42,720 nt of DNA from assembly GCA_020052975.1 (NCBI GenBank), contig JAGVOC010000100.1, forward strand, positions 1 through 42,720, read 5' to 3'. The stretch comes from Desulfobacterales bacterium (GTDB lineage Bacteria; Desulfobacterota; Desulfobacteria; Desulfobacterales; RPRI01). The notes beneath the pieces were generated by a model that worked only from the letters and a program-made list of their open reading frames with translations, had not been told where the DNA came from and made no database searches. The stretch's first letter is position 1; each line of letters opens with the position of its first letter. Position numbers and translations under genes: made by a program. Positions 8,897 to 17,027 of the stretch are shown one piece after another.

Positions 8897-8975
8897 AGGT
8901 TTTTGGTTAATAGTTACTGGTTCCTGGTTAAAAGAAAAAACCAGAAACAACAAACCAGAGACCGGAAACCGAATC
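8897..8975. repeat. Family-B repeat (CTGGTT type), self-complementary
   Basis: A run of GGTTTTTGGTT, ACTGGTTCCTGGTT, a short A-rich loop, then AACCAGAAAC and ACCAGAGACCGGAAACC. The two halves can pair into a long hairpin just after the bactofilin stop, so it may act as a terminator. Other copies are at 37147, 38628 and 39162. Confidence 0.6.
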
Positions 8976-8987
8976 TTTATAGAATTT

Positions 8988-9017
8988 GGCAAAAGAGGGT
9001 GTTATGCAAAGCGTCTC
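8988..9017 (+). repeat. Short dispersed motif, copy 2, in TRAP operon leader
   Basis: Second copy of the motif seen at 70-99. Here it is followed at once by a 6-bp hairpin, GTCTCC-AGA-GGAGAT, which contains the AGGAG ribosome site of the tatT gene. The position would suit leader control. Resemblance to a GEMM riboswitch core is only partial. Confidence 0.35.
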
Positions 9018-9033
9018 CAGAGGAGATTAAAGG

Positions 9034-9957
9034 GTGAATTCCTTAAACCGGCTTTTCTTATCTGTTATCATGGTTGTCAGCCTGTCATCCTGTTCAACCC
9101 GCATAATTATTGTTAATGAAATATCAAATATTTCTGAAATTGGCGCAGTTGTCTTCGAACAGGATGATGATCTTGAAATGGTGGAAAAAGGCATTCCCGG
9201 GAATATTAAATTTCTTGAGGTTATTCTTGAAAACAACCCGGATAATTATAAGATTCTTGTTCTTTTATCGAGACTTTATGCAGCCTACTCGTTCGGATTT
9301 TTTGAGGGTAAACTTGAATCTTCTATTATTGGGAAAAGCGACTCTGTTTTATCCGGACATAACCTCATAAAAGAAAGTGTAAACAGGTATTATTTAAAGG
9401 GGGCTGATTATGCTCTAAGAGCAATAGAATCCCGTCATCCCGGGGCAGACAAAAAATTAAAGATTCCTGAATCGGCCGACAGCTTATTAAAAACCATGAG
9501 CAAAGAAGATGTTCCGGCGCTTTTCTGGTATGGTTTTAATCTTAGCGCGCTTATCAATAATAACCGGGATTCGGTACTTTTACTTTCAAAGGCATACCTT
9601 ATTGAAAAGATTATGAAACGGATTATAGAACTTGACCCGGAATATTTTTTCGGCGGCCCCCATCTTATCCTGCTGTCATATTATTCATCTTTACCCCCAT
9701 ACTCGGATGATAAACTGGAGCTTTCCCTTTTTCATTACAAGAAATTAAAAGAGCGCAAGGACGGACCGTTCCTTCTTGCCGATTTGTATTTTGCCCGATA
9801 TTACCTATATAGAAAACAGGAAAAAGAAAAATTTAAAATTATCATGAATGATATTTTAAAGCATCCCGGCAGGAAAAAAGAATGTATTTTTTATAACAAG
9901 ATTGCCGCCCAGAGAGCAAAAATATATCTTGAAGGGATCGATCATTTTTTTCAATAA
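9034..9957 (+). CDS. TRAP-transporter-associated TatT-type lipoprotein
   Basis: TatT-family proteins are periplasmic, lipid-anchored helical repeat proteins that pair with the TRAP substrate-binding protein (TPAT systems). The N-terminus is a lipoprotein signal with lipobox LSSC, giving Cys20. The body is alpha-helical and TPR-like, with PDNYKILVLLSRLYAAYSFG typical of the family. The GTG start has AGGAG eight bases upstream. It is the first gene of the operon, 13 bases before dctP, and in the usual neighbourhood for this family. TatT may hold hydrophobic ligand or act as a scaffold for trimeric assembly; no ligand can be read from the sequence. Confidence 0.88.
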   Translation: MNSLNRLFLSVIMVVSLSSCSTRIIIVNEISNISEIGAVVFEQDDDLEMVEKGIPGNIKFLEVILENNPDNYKILVLLSRLYAAYSFGFFEGKLESSIIGKSDSVLSGHNLIKESVNRYYLKGADYALRAIESRHPGADKKLKIPESADSLLKTMSKEDVPALFWYGFNLSALINNNRDSVLLLSKAYLIEKIMKRIIELDPEYFFGGPHLILLSYYSSLPPYSDDKLELSLFHYKKLKERKDGPFLLADLYFARYYLYRKQEKEKFKIIMNDILKHPGRKKECIFYNKIAAQRAKIYLEGIDHFFQ

Positions 9958-9970
9958 AAAGGCCAAAAAA

Positions 9971-11002
9971 ATGAGGATGTATTTTAGTATTCTGATTTCC
10001 GTATTTATATCAGCCTTTTTGCTTTTTTCAGGAGCTTCGGTTTATGCCCAAAAAACAGTAATAAAAATTGCCCTTGTTACACCGGAAGGAAGCACCTGGA
10101 CGAATACTCTGCACAGGATGGTTGATGAAGTAAGAGCAAAAACAAATGGTGATATAGATTTAAAAGTTTATGCCGGTGGTATCAGCGGCGACGAACTCGA
10201 CGTAATAAGGAAAATCGAGGCAGGACGAATACATGCAGCGGGATTTTCCGGTGTGGGACTCGGAGTTATATTACCGAAAATGCGAATTCTGGAAGCCCCT
10301 CTCCTTTATAAAAACTATGAGGAAATTGATTTTGTAAAGGACAGGCTTTACAAAGAATTTGCATACGATTTTGAAAAAAAAGGGTATATTCTTCTCGGAT
10401 TTGCTGAGGCTGGTTTTGTATACTTTTTCTCTTCGCACGAAATTTCCGAACAGGATGATTTTAAGAAGATCAAAATGTGGGTGTGGAAGGGAGATCCTGT
10501 AGCCCAGACCTTTTTTTCCACTTTTGGGATAAAAACATTTCCGCTGCATCTTGCCGATGTAAACACAGGACTTGAAACCGGAATGATAGATTCTTTTTAT
10601 TCTCCGACTCTTGCTGCGGTTGCTTTCCAGTGGTACACCAAAATAAAAAACATGCTTGATTATCCGATGGTTAATTCAACCGGCGCATTACTTATGAGCA
10701 AAAAGACATTTGAACAGTTATCCGAACAAAACCAGTTAATATTAAAAGAAGCCGCAAAAAAATATTGCGCTGAATTAGTTCGCCTGACAAGACGCGATAA
10801 TGATGAAGCAAGAGCAATACTCAAAGAGTCCGGGGTTAAATTTGTTTTGCCTTCAAAACAGGAAGCGTCATCTTTTGAAGAGAATGCAAAGAAAACATAT
10901 GAAATAAATATTCCCGAGCTCTATTCAAAAGATTTGCTTAATAAGGTTCAGCAGTTATTAACAGAGTACAGGGAAACACGCAAAACTGCTAAACGGCCAT
11001 AA
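9971..11002 (+). CDS. dctP: TRAP transporter substrate-binding protein
   Basis: This is the periplasmic solute receptor of a TRAP transporter. A signal peptide (hydrophobic residues 3-20, cleavage probably after ASVYA) is followed by the DctP fold: IKIALVTPEGSTW at the start, a central ETGMIDSFYSP segment and MVNSTGALLMSKKTF later. The length, 343 residues, is normal. The usual Arg that binds a carboxylate could not be placed with certainty, so the ligand is open; TatT-linked DctP proteins are often suspected of binding apolar acids. The ATG at 9971 follows a weak AAAGG; the frame extending to 9902 overlaps tatT and is rejected. Confidence 0.93.
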   Translation: MRMYFSILISVFISAFLLFSGASVYAQKTVIKIALVTPEGSTWTNTLHRMVDEVRAKTNGDIDLKVYAGGISGDELDVIRKIEAGRIHAAGFSGVGLGVILPKMRILEAPLLYKNYEEIDFVKDRLYKEFAYDFEKKGYILLGFAEAGFVYFFSSHEISEQDDFKKIKMWVWKGDPVAQTFFSTFGIKTFPLHLADVNTGLETGMIDSFYSPTLAAVAFQWYTKIKNMLDYPMVNSTGALLMSKKTFEQLSEQNQLILKEAAKKYCAELVRLTRRDNDEARAILKESGVKFVLPSKQEASSFEENAKKTYEINIPELYSKDLLNKVQQLLTEYRETRKTAKRP

Positions 11003-11004
11003 AT

Positions 11005-11130
11005 GACAGCTTCGTAAAAAGTCATTTTGCTGTGTTGCGCTTCATCTTTCGTCATTGCAGCGTACTTATATGTACGCTTCATTCCTCAAGATTCGCGCGC
11101 CTTGCATAATGAGCTTTTTACGAAGCCGTC
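11005..11130. repeat. Family-C long palindrome inside the TRAP operon
   Basis: A 126-bp imperfect palindrome. GACAGCTTCGTAAAAAGTCA at the left mirrors ATGAGCTTTTTACGAAGCCG at the right, and the centre is GCGTAC-TTATAT-GTACGC. It lies between dctP and dctQ, so its RNA would form a long hairpin within the operon message. The right-end sequence recurs at 26449-26469. Confidence 0.8.
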
Positions 11131-11154
11131 TGGAGGGTGGATTGATATAAAAAT

Positions 11155-11625
11155 ATGAATTTTATTAAAAAAATAGATAATTTACTGGAAAAGCTTGAAA
11201 AATACCTTGTAATATTTTTATTCGCTTCACTTGTTTTTCTTATAACGTTAAACATACTCTCAAGGAATATAATCAATTATTCGTTCGAAGAGATATATGA
11301 AGCTGCTCCGGCCGCAGTCCTGTGGCTTTCGTTAGCCGGATCTTCTCTTGCATTAAAAAACAGACGACATATCAAAATGGAGCTTGTGCTCAGGTTTTGC
11401 CCCAAGACATACCGGGATTACGCAAACTTTGTCGCATCTCTTTTTGGTATGGCAGTAATGGGTATTCTGTTTTATTCATCCCTCCAATTTGTTGAAAACG
11501 AGATTCATATTTTTGGAAGCAAAGGCTTGTTTTCTGTTATATTCCCGCTCTTTTTTGCGATATCTTTTTTCAGATATTTTACTTGGATACTTTACGATTA
11601 TCCTCAAAAGGGCAGGGCGGCATGA
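11155..11625 (+). CDS. dctQ: TRAP transporter small membrane subunit
   Basis: This is the small integral membrane subunit (DctQ type) of the TRAP transporter. Four hydrophobic segments are visible, at about 18-36, 54-70 (WLSLAGSSLALKNRRHIKME, the family signature), 92-110 and 125-143. The length of 156 residues is normal. The ATG has no close ribosome site; GGAGG lies 18 bases upstream. It may depend on read-through from dctP or on folding of the upstream palindrome. It overlaps dctM by four bases (ATGA), so the two are translationally coupled. Confidence 0.92.
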   Translation: MNFIKKIDNLLEKLEKYLVIFLFASLVFLITLNILSRNIINYSFEEIYEAAPAAVLWLSLAGSSLALKNRRHIKMELVLRFCPKTYRDYANFVASLFGMAVMGILFYSSLQFVENEIHIFGSKGLFSVIFPLFFAISFFRYFTWILYDYPQKGRAA

Positions 11626-12914
11626 ATATGCTGACTCTCATTATTTTGGGAATATTGTTTTTTGCTCTGATCGAAACCCCCCTGTTTACAGTTATTGCGG
11701 GATTATCGATAGTCAGTTTCTATTTCATCGACAAAGACCTTTCCTCTATTCAGACAATCGTGATTGAGATGAACAGGCTTGCTTCCATGCCTGTACTTGT
11801 TGCTCTGCCTCTTTTTACTTTCACCGGATGTCTGCTTGCTGAAACAGGCGCTCCTAAACGGATCATGAATCTGATGCGGGCATTAACCGGCCGTCTTCCG
11901 GGAGGAATAGCCATAGCTGCCCTTGGTTCCTGTGCTTTTTTTACCGCCTTAACCGGTGCAAGCGGTGTAACTATTGTTGCAATAGGCGGTGTTCTATATC
12001 CCGTTCTTCGGGCGCAGGAATATGAAGATAATTTTTCATTGGGGTTATTAACCACATCCGGAAGTCTGGGCCTTTTGTTTGCACCCAGCCTCCCCGTTAT
12101 TCTTTATGGCGTTGTTGCGCAGGTAGACATAGCACGGATTTTCAAAGCTGCGCTTCTGCCCGGAATACTTCTGATTTTAATTCTTTCAATTTATTCGTTT
12201 TTTCATGAATATCTTATAAAAAAACCCCAAAGGCATCTTTTATTAAAAAAGGCGAGTTTTGATGATGTCAAAATTGCATTAAAAGAAGGAATCTGGGATT
12301 GGCCGGTTATATTGGTAATAATATTAGGAATATATGGCGGTTTTGTAACAATAGCGGAAGTTTCAGCGCTTGTTCTTGTTTATGTGCTTATAGTTGAATG
12401 TCTGATATTAAAAGAGGTAGATTTTTTTAAACAACTTCCTGTAATAATAATAGAAAGCACCATGGTATCAGGCGCTATTATTGTTATTCTTGGAGTTGCT
12501 CTCGGATTTACAGGCTATCTTGTTGATGAAGAGATCACCGGCCGCCTTCTGTCATTTCTTGTGAATTTAACCGAAAACAAGCTGTTTTTTCTTGCGGGGT
12601 TAAATGTTTTTCTCCTTGCTGTAGGCTGCCTGATGGATATATTTTCCGCAATTATAATTATCGTTCCCATCATGGTTCCGGTTGCAATGAAGTATGGTAT
12701 TGATCCGGTTCATTTGTGCGTTATTTTTCTTTTAAATCTTGAAATTGGTTATTCAACGCCGCCTGTCGGAATAAACCTGTTCATAGCCAGCCTGAAATTC
12801 AATAAATCAGTAACACAGCTTTACAGAGCCTCTTTCCCTTATCTTGCTCTTATGATATTTCTTCTTATTATGGTTACATATATCCCGGCATTGAGCCTGT
12901 TTCTGGTCAGATAG
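11622..12914 (+). CDS. dctM: TRAP transporter large membrane subunit
   Basis: This is the large DctM-type permease that forms the sodium-driven transport channel. About 430 residues make some twelve hydrophobic segments. Family landmarks include LPGGIAIAALGSCAFFTALTG, LLTTSGSLGLLFAPSLPVIL and LNLEIGYSTPPVGINLFIAS. The start is the ATG overlapping the dctQ stop; the longer frame from 11583 lies wholly inside dctQ. It is the last gene of the operon and converges with the CheA gene 29 bases away. I see no terminator hairpin between them. Confidence 0.94.
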   Translation: MNMLTLIILGILFFALIETPLFTVIAGLSIVSFYFIDKDLSSIQTIVIEMNRLASMPVLVALPLFTFTGCLLAETGAPKRIMNLMRALTGRLPGGIAIAALGSCAFFTALTGASGVTIVAIGGVLYPVLRAQEYEDNFSLGLLTTSGSLGLLFAPSLPVILYGVVAQVDIARIFKAALLPGILLILILSIYSFFHEYLIKKPQRHLLLKKASFDDVKIALKEGIWDWPVILVIILGIYGGFVTIAEVSALVLVYVLIVECLILKEVDFFKQLPVIIIESTMVSGAIIVILGVALGFTGYLVDEEITGRLLSFLVNLTENKLFFLAGLNVFLLAVGCLMDIFSAIIIIVPIMVPVAMKYGIDPVHLCVIFLLNLEIGYSTPPVGINLFIASLKFNKSVTQLYRASFPYLALMIFLLIMVTYIPALSLFLVR

Positions 12915-12943
12915 GGCTGCCGGGAGTCTGACGGAAATGGAAA

Positions 12944-14521
12944 TCATGGAAGGTTATCTACATCAAGGAGCATGGAAATATCACCATTTTCCATGATGCC
13001 TATTCCTGAAAAAAGCTTTATCCTTGACAGGAGATCTCCAACCGGTATGACCATAAGAGGCCTGTTGCCGATTATATTATCAGCCAACAGTTTAAGGCTG
13101 CTCCCTTCAGAGCCGGAGCTTGCCGGAGGATTAGCATATTTAAGACTCAGAAAATTAAATAACTTTTTTTCCGGATCATCAATTCCAAGATGCTTTCTTA
13201 TGTCATAATATGATTCCGTATTATCTTCAGCATAGTCGTATGATCTTCCTATTGATTTTACATTAAGAGTCGGCACAGCCAGAGTATGCTTTCCGAGAGT
13301 AAATATTATCGCATAAATAACTGAAAGGGAAATGGGTAATTTTATAGTAAATTCAGTTTGTCTGCCCAGTTCCGAAGAAATGGATAATGAACCGCCCATG
13401 TAATCAATCGTCTGAGCGACTACACTCATGCCTATGCCTCTTCCTGACAAATCGGTAGTTTCTCTCGCTGAAGAAAAATCAGGGCTTAAAATAGTGTTAA
13501 AGATTTCTTCTTCGGTCATATTGTTGATGTCATCGTCTGTCAATGACTGTCTTTCTTTGAGATGTTGTATAATGAGTGACTTGTTTATTCCCCCGCCATC
13601 ATCTCGTATTTTAAGATACAGATTTTCTTTTTCACTTCTTGCTTCAATTGTAATTCTGCCTTCGGTGGGTTTATGTTTGCTGAGACGTTCTTCCGGTGAT
13701 TCAATTCCATGGGCTATGCAATTTCGGAATATGTGTATCATGGGCTCTCTGAGACGCTCAAGTATTGTTATATCTGCCTGAATCTCGCTTCCAAGTATTT
13801 CAACATAAATATTTTTATTGTGTTCCCTGGCTATATTTCTGATGCTTTTCCGAAATAAATCTGCGAAATCGCCGAAAGACATGAGTCTTAACTGGGTCAG
13901 CTGGAAATAGAGAGTTTTCATCAGCGTGGTATAATGATCAACCCAATTTTTTAAACCGGAGGACAATTTGTCTTGTGAAAATAACGGGAACCTTTTTGCC
14001 AGGAGCTGAATTTCCTGTGTGAGACCGAGAAGTTCTTCAATATGAGAATACCGTATCTTAACATGATCAATGCTTGCTACTCTCGGCTGGGAAGCAGAAA
14101 GTACAAAAGGTGGCTGGTTCTGACTTTTATCCGTAACTTCTTCAGGGGCTTTTTGGAATCCGGATATAATGCTGTTATATAATTTCTGCTCTTCAAGTGA
14201 TTCAATTCTGCCGCTTTTTGAAACAAGAGAGCGAAGAATATCCGAACCGTCAAAGATCAGCTGAACAGAAGCGGCAGAACACGTGCTTGTGCCTTTTTGA
14301 AATTTGAGGCACCAGTCTTCTATTAAATGGCACAGGTCGGAAATCTTATTGTAACTGAGAGCTCTGGCCATTCCTTTTATGGAATGGATTTTACCGTGAA
14401 TCTCAGTCCAAAGGCTGCAGTTTGATAAATCCTTTTCAACATGTAATAATAAATCATCAAGTTCTTTAAGATACTTGTCTGATTCCTGGGAAAATATTTT
14501 TTCATATTTTGTGAGATCCAT
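12944..14521 (-). CDS. CheA-type histidine kinase
   Basis: This is a chemosensory histidine kinase of about 525 residues. The N-terminal Hpt domain has the phosphorylated His in IHSIKGMARA near residue 45. A dimerisation stretch follows, then the HATPase domain with N box HIFRNCIAHGIESPEER, G1 IRDDGGGIN and G2 DLSGRGIGMSVV. A C-terminal CheW-like domain ends with VIPVGDLLSRI. The P2 domain that docks CheY in classical CheA is missing. The ATG at 14521 begins the Hpt domain and overlaps cheW by 20 bases. It is the last gene of the GspE-receiver-MCP-CheW-CheA operon. No CheY, CheB or CheR is encoded here, so the output is probably the operon's own receiver-PAS protein. Confidence 0.92.
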   Translation of the reverse strand: MDLTKYEKIFSQESDKYLKELDDLLLHVEKDLSNCSLWTEIHGKIHSIKGMARALSYNKISDLCHLIEDWCLKFQKGTSTCSAASVQLIFDGSDILRSLVSKSGRIESLEEQKLYNSIISGFQKAPEEVTDKSQNQPPFVLSASQPRVASIDHVKIRYSHIEELLGLTQEIQLLAKRFPLFSQDKLSSGLKNWVDHYTTLMKTLYFQLTQLRLMSFGDFADLFRKSIRNIAREHNKNIYVEILGSEIQADITILERLREPMIHIFRNCIAHGIESPEERLSKHKPTEGRITIEARSEKENLYLKIRDDGGGINKSLIIQHLKERQSLTDDDINNMTEEEIFNTILSPDFSSARETTDLSGRGIGMSVVAQTIDYMGGSLSISSELGRQTEFTIKLPISLSVIYAIIFTLGKHTLAVPTLNVKSIGRSYDYAEDNTESYYDIRKHLGIDDPEKKLFNFLSLKYANPPASSGSEGSSLKLLADNIIGNRPLMVIPVGDLLSRIKLFSGIGIMENGDISMLLDVDNLP

Positions 14522-14906
14522 AGGAAAGCCCTGATAATTTTTTCCAGATATCATCCGGATTTAAAAGCCGTACAACATGGCTTTCGTAATAACAAACTGT
14601 TCGATTTTCAGAATCATCTTCCATCCAGATCATACCTATAATATCATCCGGGATTATTGCCATTTTTTTGTTGACCCATTTGAGGATAATAATACGCGGA
14701 ATTTCAATGTTTTCCTTTTTAGGGTATCCGAGAAAGGATGCAATGTTTATTACATCAAAAAGCTCACCCCTGTAATACAATAATCCTTCGTAACACTCCG
14801 GGGTGAGGCATACGGGTGTTACCTTTGAATCATCGATTATTCTGTGGATATATTGTGATTCTATTCCAAGGAACTCATCCCTGGCTTTGAAAACAAAAAA
14901 TTTCAT
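14502..14906 (-). CDS. CheW-like adaptor
   Basis: This 134-residue CheW-domain protein couples receptor to kinase in chemosensory arrays. The fold is recognised from [40 protein letters not shown] and the closing [11 protein letters not shown]. The ATG overlaps the receptor stop by four bases (ATGA), a strong coupling signal, and the 3' end overlaps cheA. The call is firm. Confidence 0.9.
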   Translation of the reverse strand: MKFFVFKARDEFLGIESQYIHRIIDDSKVTPVCLTPECYEGLLYYRGELFDVINIASFLGYPKKENIEIPRIIILKWVNKKMAIIPDDIIGMIWMEDDSENRTVCYYESHVVRLLNPDDIWKKLSGLSYGSHKI

Positions 14907-16204
14907 TGTATATTTTCTTCCGGCAGTTTATCAGCTGAAAGTTTAGATTCTTCGGGAAGCTTGAAATGTTGCTGGGTTTGCATCATCTTTTTAGAAAGTT
15001 TATCAAGCAATCTGATAGCGTTTGTAATCCTGATTACCTCAGCTTTCTGATTTTTTGACGCAATGGTTGTTTTTTGTGTAGATTCATAATTCTTGTGGGC
15101 AAAACCTGAAAGCTCCTTGAAATTCTCAGTAAAACTTCTCATCTCTTCAGCCTGTCTGGCAGTTACTTCACCCATGCCTTTAATTTCTGCGAAAATTTCT
15201 CTTACACCAAGCAGCGTTTCACTGAATGTCTGGACGATGCCATTGATTATTTTCCTTCCCTCATTGATATCAGTCTGATTTTTCGAGAGATATTCTTTTA
15301 GCGTCCTGTTGTCTTCAAGAATATTTTCAACCAGCTTCGTTATTGTCTGGGATGATTGTTTTGAGTTTTCAGCCATGTTTCGTATTTCTTCTGCAACTAT
15401 GGCAAAACCTTTTCCGGATTCTCCGGCCCTTGTTGCTTCGATAGAAGCATTCAAAGAAAGAAGGTCGGTCTTTTGTGCGATGGTTTCCATTACATTTGTT
15501 ATAACTTTTATTTTTTCAACCTTATCGGGAAGACGGGATACCGCTTGGGCGTAGTCGCTCATTTGTTTGAGCACAAGCTCTAAATGGTTAAGTGTTTCAC
15601 GGGCGTTAGTTTCACCCCTTTGAGTTCTTTGGATTGCTGCATCAACCTTTGAAATTGTATTGGAGGATTGTCTTACAAGTTCATCCATTACTTTAATGCC
15701 TCTTTCCAGTTTTTGAGTTATCTTTTGTACAATTTGAGTTTGTTCAGCAGAACTTGTTGCGATTGATTTCGCTGTTACATCAATTTCATTGCTGCTTCCG
15801 AGAAGTTTCTTTGCGAGTCTTGCAAGTATCGAATTTGTCTCATGAATTTTCAGGGAAACACTTTTCATGTCATAAAGAAGCAGCCTTAATTGATTGACCA
15901 TCAAAGAAAATATTTCTTCAAGGTCTCTGATCTCATCAAGCGATGTTATCTGGATTTCCCGTGTCAGATCTCCGTCACTTATTTCTCTTGCGGCAGTGCT
16001 CAGGTTGTTAAGCCGTTCCGAGATTGATTTCGAGAAAATTATTCCGAATATTGTGCCAATTCCCATTGCCAGAGCGATTGAAATCCCCTTGGCAATGATA
16101 AAATCTTTTGTTATGTGATTAATCACTCCAACAACAACCAGAACAACCAGCAGCAGAAGCAGAAAGTACAATATCAGCTTGTTTTTTATACTTGTTCTTC
16201 CCAT
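14903..16204 (-). CDS. Methyl-accepting chemotaxis-type signalling protein
   Basis: This chemoreceptor has two closely spaced membrane helices at about 10-27 and 34-52 and only a few residues between them, so it has no periplasmic ligand domain. It therefore senses through the membrane, the cytoplasm or a partner. A HAMP domain follows ([19 protein letters not shown]), then a long coiled coil with the receptor hairpin [24 protein letters not shown] lies ten bases before the ATG at 16204, which overlaps the upstream receiver gene by 19 bases. The in-frame codon at 16234 is rejected. Receptors without a sensor domain in Pil/Chp-like systems often report on pilus or surface state; that role is inference. 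Confidence 0.92.
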   Translation of the reverse strand: MGRTSIKNKLILYFLLLLLVVLVVVGVINHITKDFIIAKGISIALAMGIGTIFGIIFSKSISERLNNLSTAAREISDGDLTREIQITSLDEIRDLEEIFSLMVNQLRLLLYDMKSVSLKIHETNSILARLAKKLLGSSNEIDVTAKSIATSSAEQTQIVQKITQKLERGIKVMDELVRQSSNTISKVDAAIQRTQRGETNARETLNHLELVLKQMSDYAQAVSRLPDKVEKIKVITNVMETIAQKTDLLSLNASIEATRAGESGKGFAIVAEEIRNMAENSKQSSQTITKLVENILEDNRTLKEYLSKNQTDINEGRKIINGIVQTFSETLLGVREIFAEIKGMGEVTARQAEEMRSFTENFKELSGFAHKNYESTQKTTIASKNQKAEVIRITNAIRLLDKLSKKMMQTQQHFKLPEESKLSADKLPEENIQ

Positions 16205-16992
16205 TTGTCGTAATCCTCCAATGCCAGTATCCACCCGACTTTATTATCTGCAACAATCAACTGTGACACAATCACCCTGATTTTATTGGAATCTATTGCT
16301 GCAATAAATACCGTTTTATCCAGCGCCTTGTTATGCACTACCTCTTTTAATGCATTAATAAGTTTTTGTTTTTCATCATCCGGAAATATTGAGACGATAG
16401 AGCGGTTCAAGAGTTCGGGGTACGACTTGTTCAATATTCTTGTAGCTAAAGGATTTACTTCCATAATCCTTATATCAGAGTCAAGGATTATTACCCCGAT
16501 CCCTATGCATTCAATGATTGATTTTTGAAAATGAAGCGAATCAATCAGGTCAACAGATTCACGCCTCGGGAAAATGGTGCCTGATTCAATGATACTGCTG
16601 ATAACATTAGGTAAGGCGGAATTACTTTCAATCGCGTTCATAAATTCATTAAACATGACGGCCATTTTTTCTATCGGGCCCTTTGCGATATAATAATCCG
16701 CACCTATTTTGTCCAGGGTCCCGAGATGCTCGATTATTATTCCGGATACTGCGACAATCGGAAAACAATTGTCTGCATATTTCATGCGGACAAATTTTAT
16801 AAGTTCAGGTCCGTCAATCTTCGGCATAACAATATCTGCAAACATTAAATCGATATTCTCGGTTTCTATCTTTGAAATCCCTTCTTTTCCGTCATATGCC
16901 TTGATTACCTTATAATCTCTTTTTTCAAGCAGTTCCCCTAAAAACTCCACGAAAAAAAAATCATTATCCACTACTAAAGCAGTTTTTTGCAT
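16186..16992 (-). CDS. Response regulator with PAS domain
   Basis: A receiver domain (residues 1-125) has phospho-acceptor Asp in [12 protein letters not shown] near 53, the acidic pair VVDND and Lys in YYIAKG. A PAS domain at about 150-265 contains [20 protein letters not shown]. There is no DNA-binding or enzymatic output domain, so it probably works through protein contact. It follows the GspE/PilB ATPase gene by 35 bases and overlaps the receptor gene, placing it between motor and sensor. It is the natural phosphorylation target of the operon's CheA. Confidence 0.9.
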   Translation of the reverse strand: MQKTALVVDNDFFFVEFLGELLEKRDYKVIKAYDGKEGISKIETENIDLMFADIVMPKIDGPELIKFVRMKYADNCFPIVAVSGIIIEHLGTLDKIGADYYIAKGPIEKMAVMFNEFMNAIESNSALPNVISSIIESGTIFPRRESVDLIDSLHFQKSIIECIGIGVIILDSDIRIMEVNPLATRILNKSYPELLNRSIVSIFPDDEKQKLINALKEVVHNKALDKTVFIAAIDSNKIRVIVSQLIVADNKVGWILALEDYDKWEEQV

Positions 16993-17027
16993 CTTTTCAC
17001 CCGGATTATTAGTTTGCTTTTATAAGG

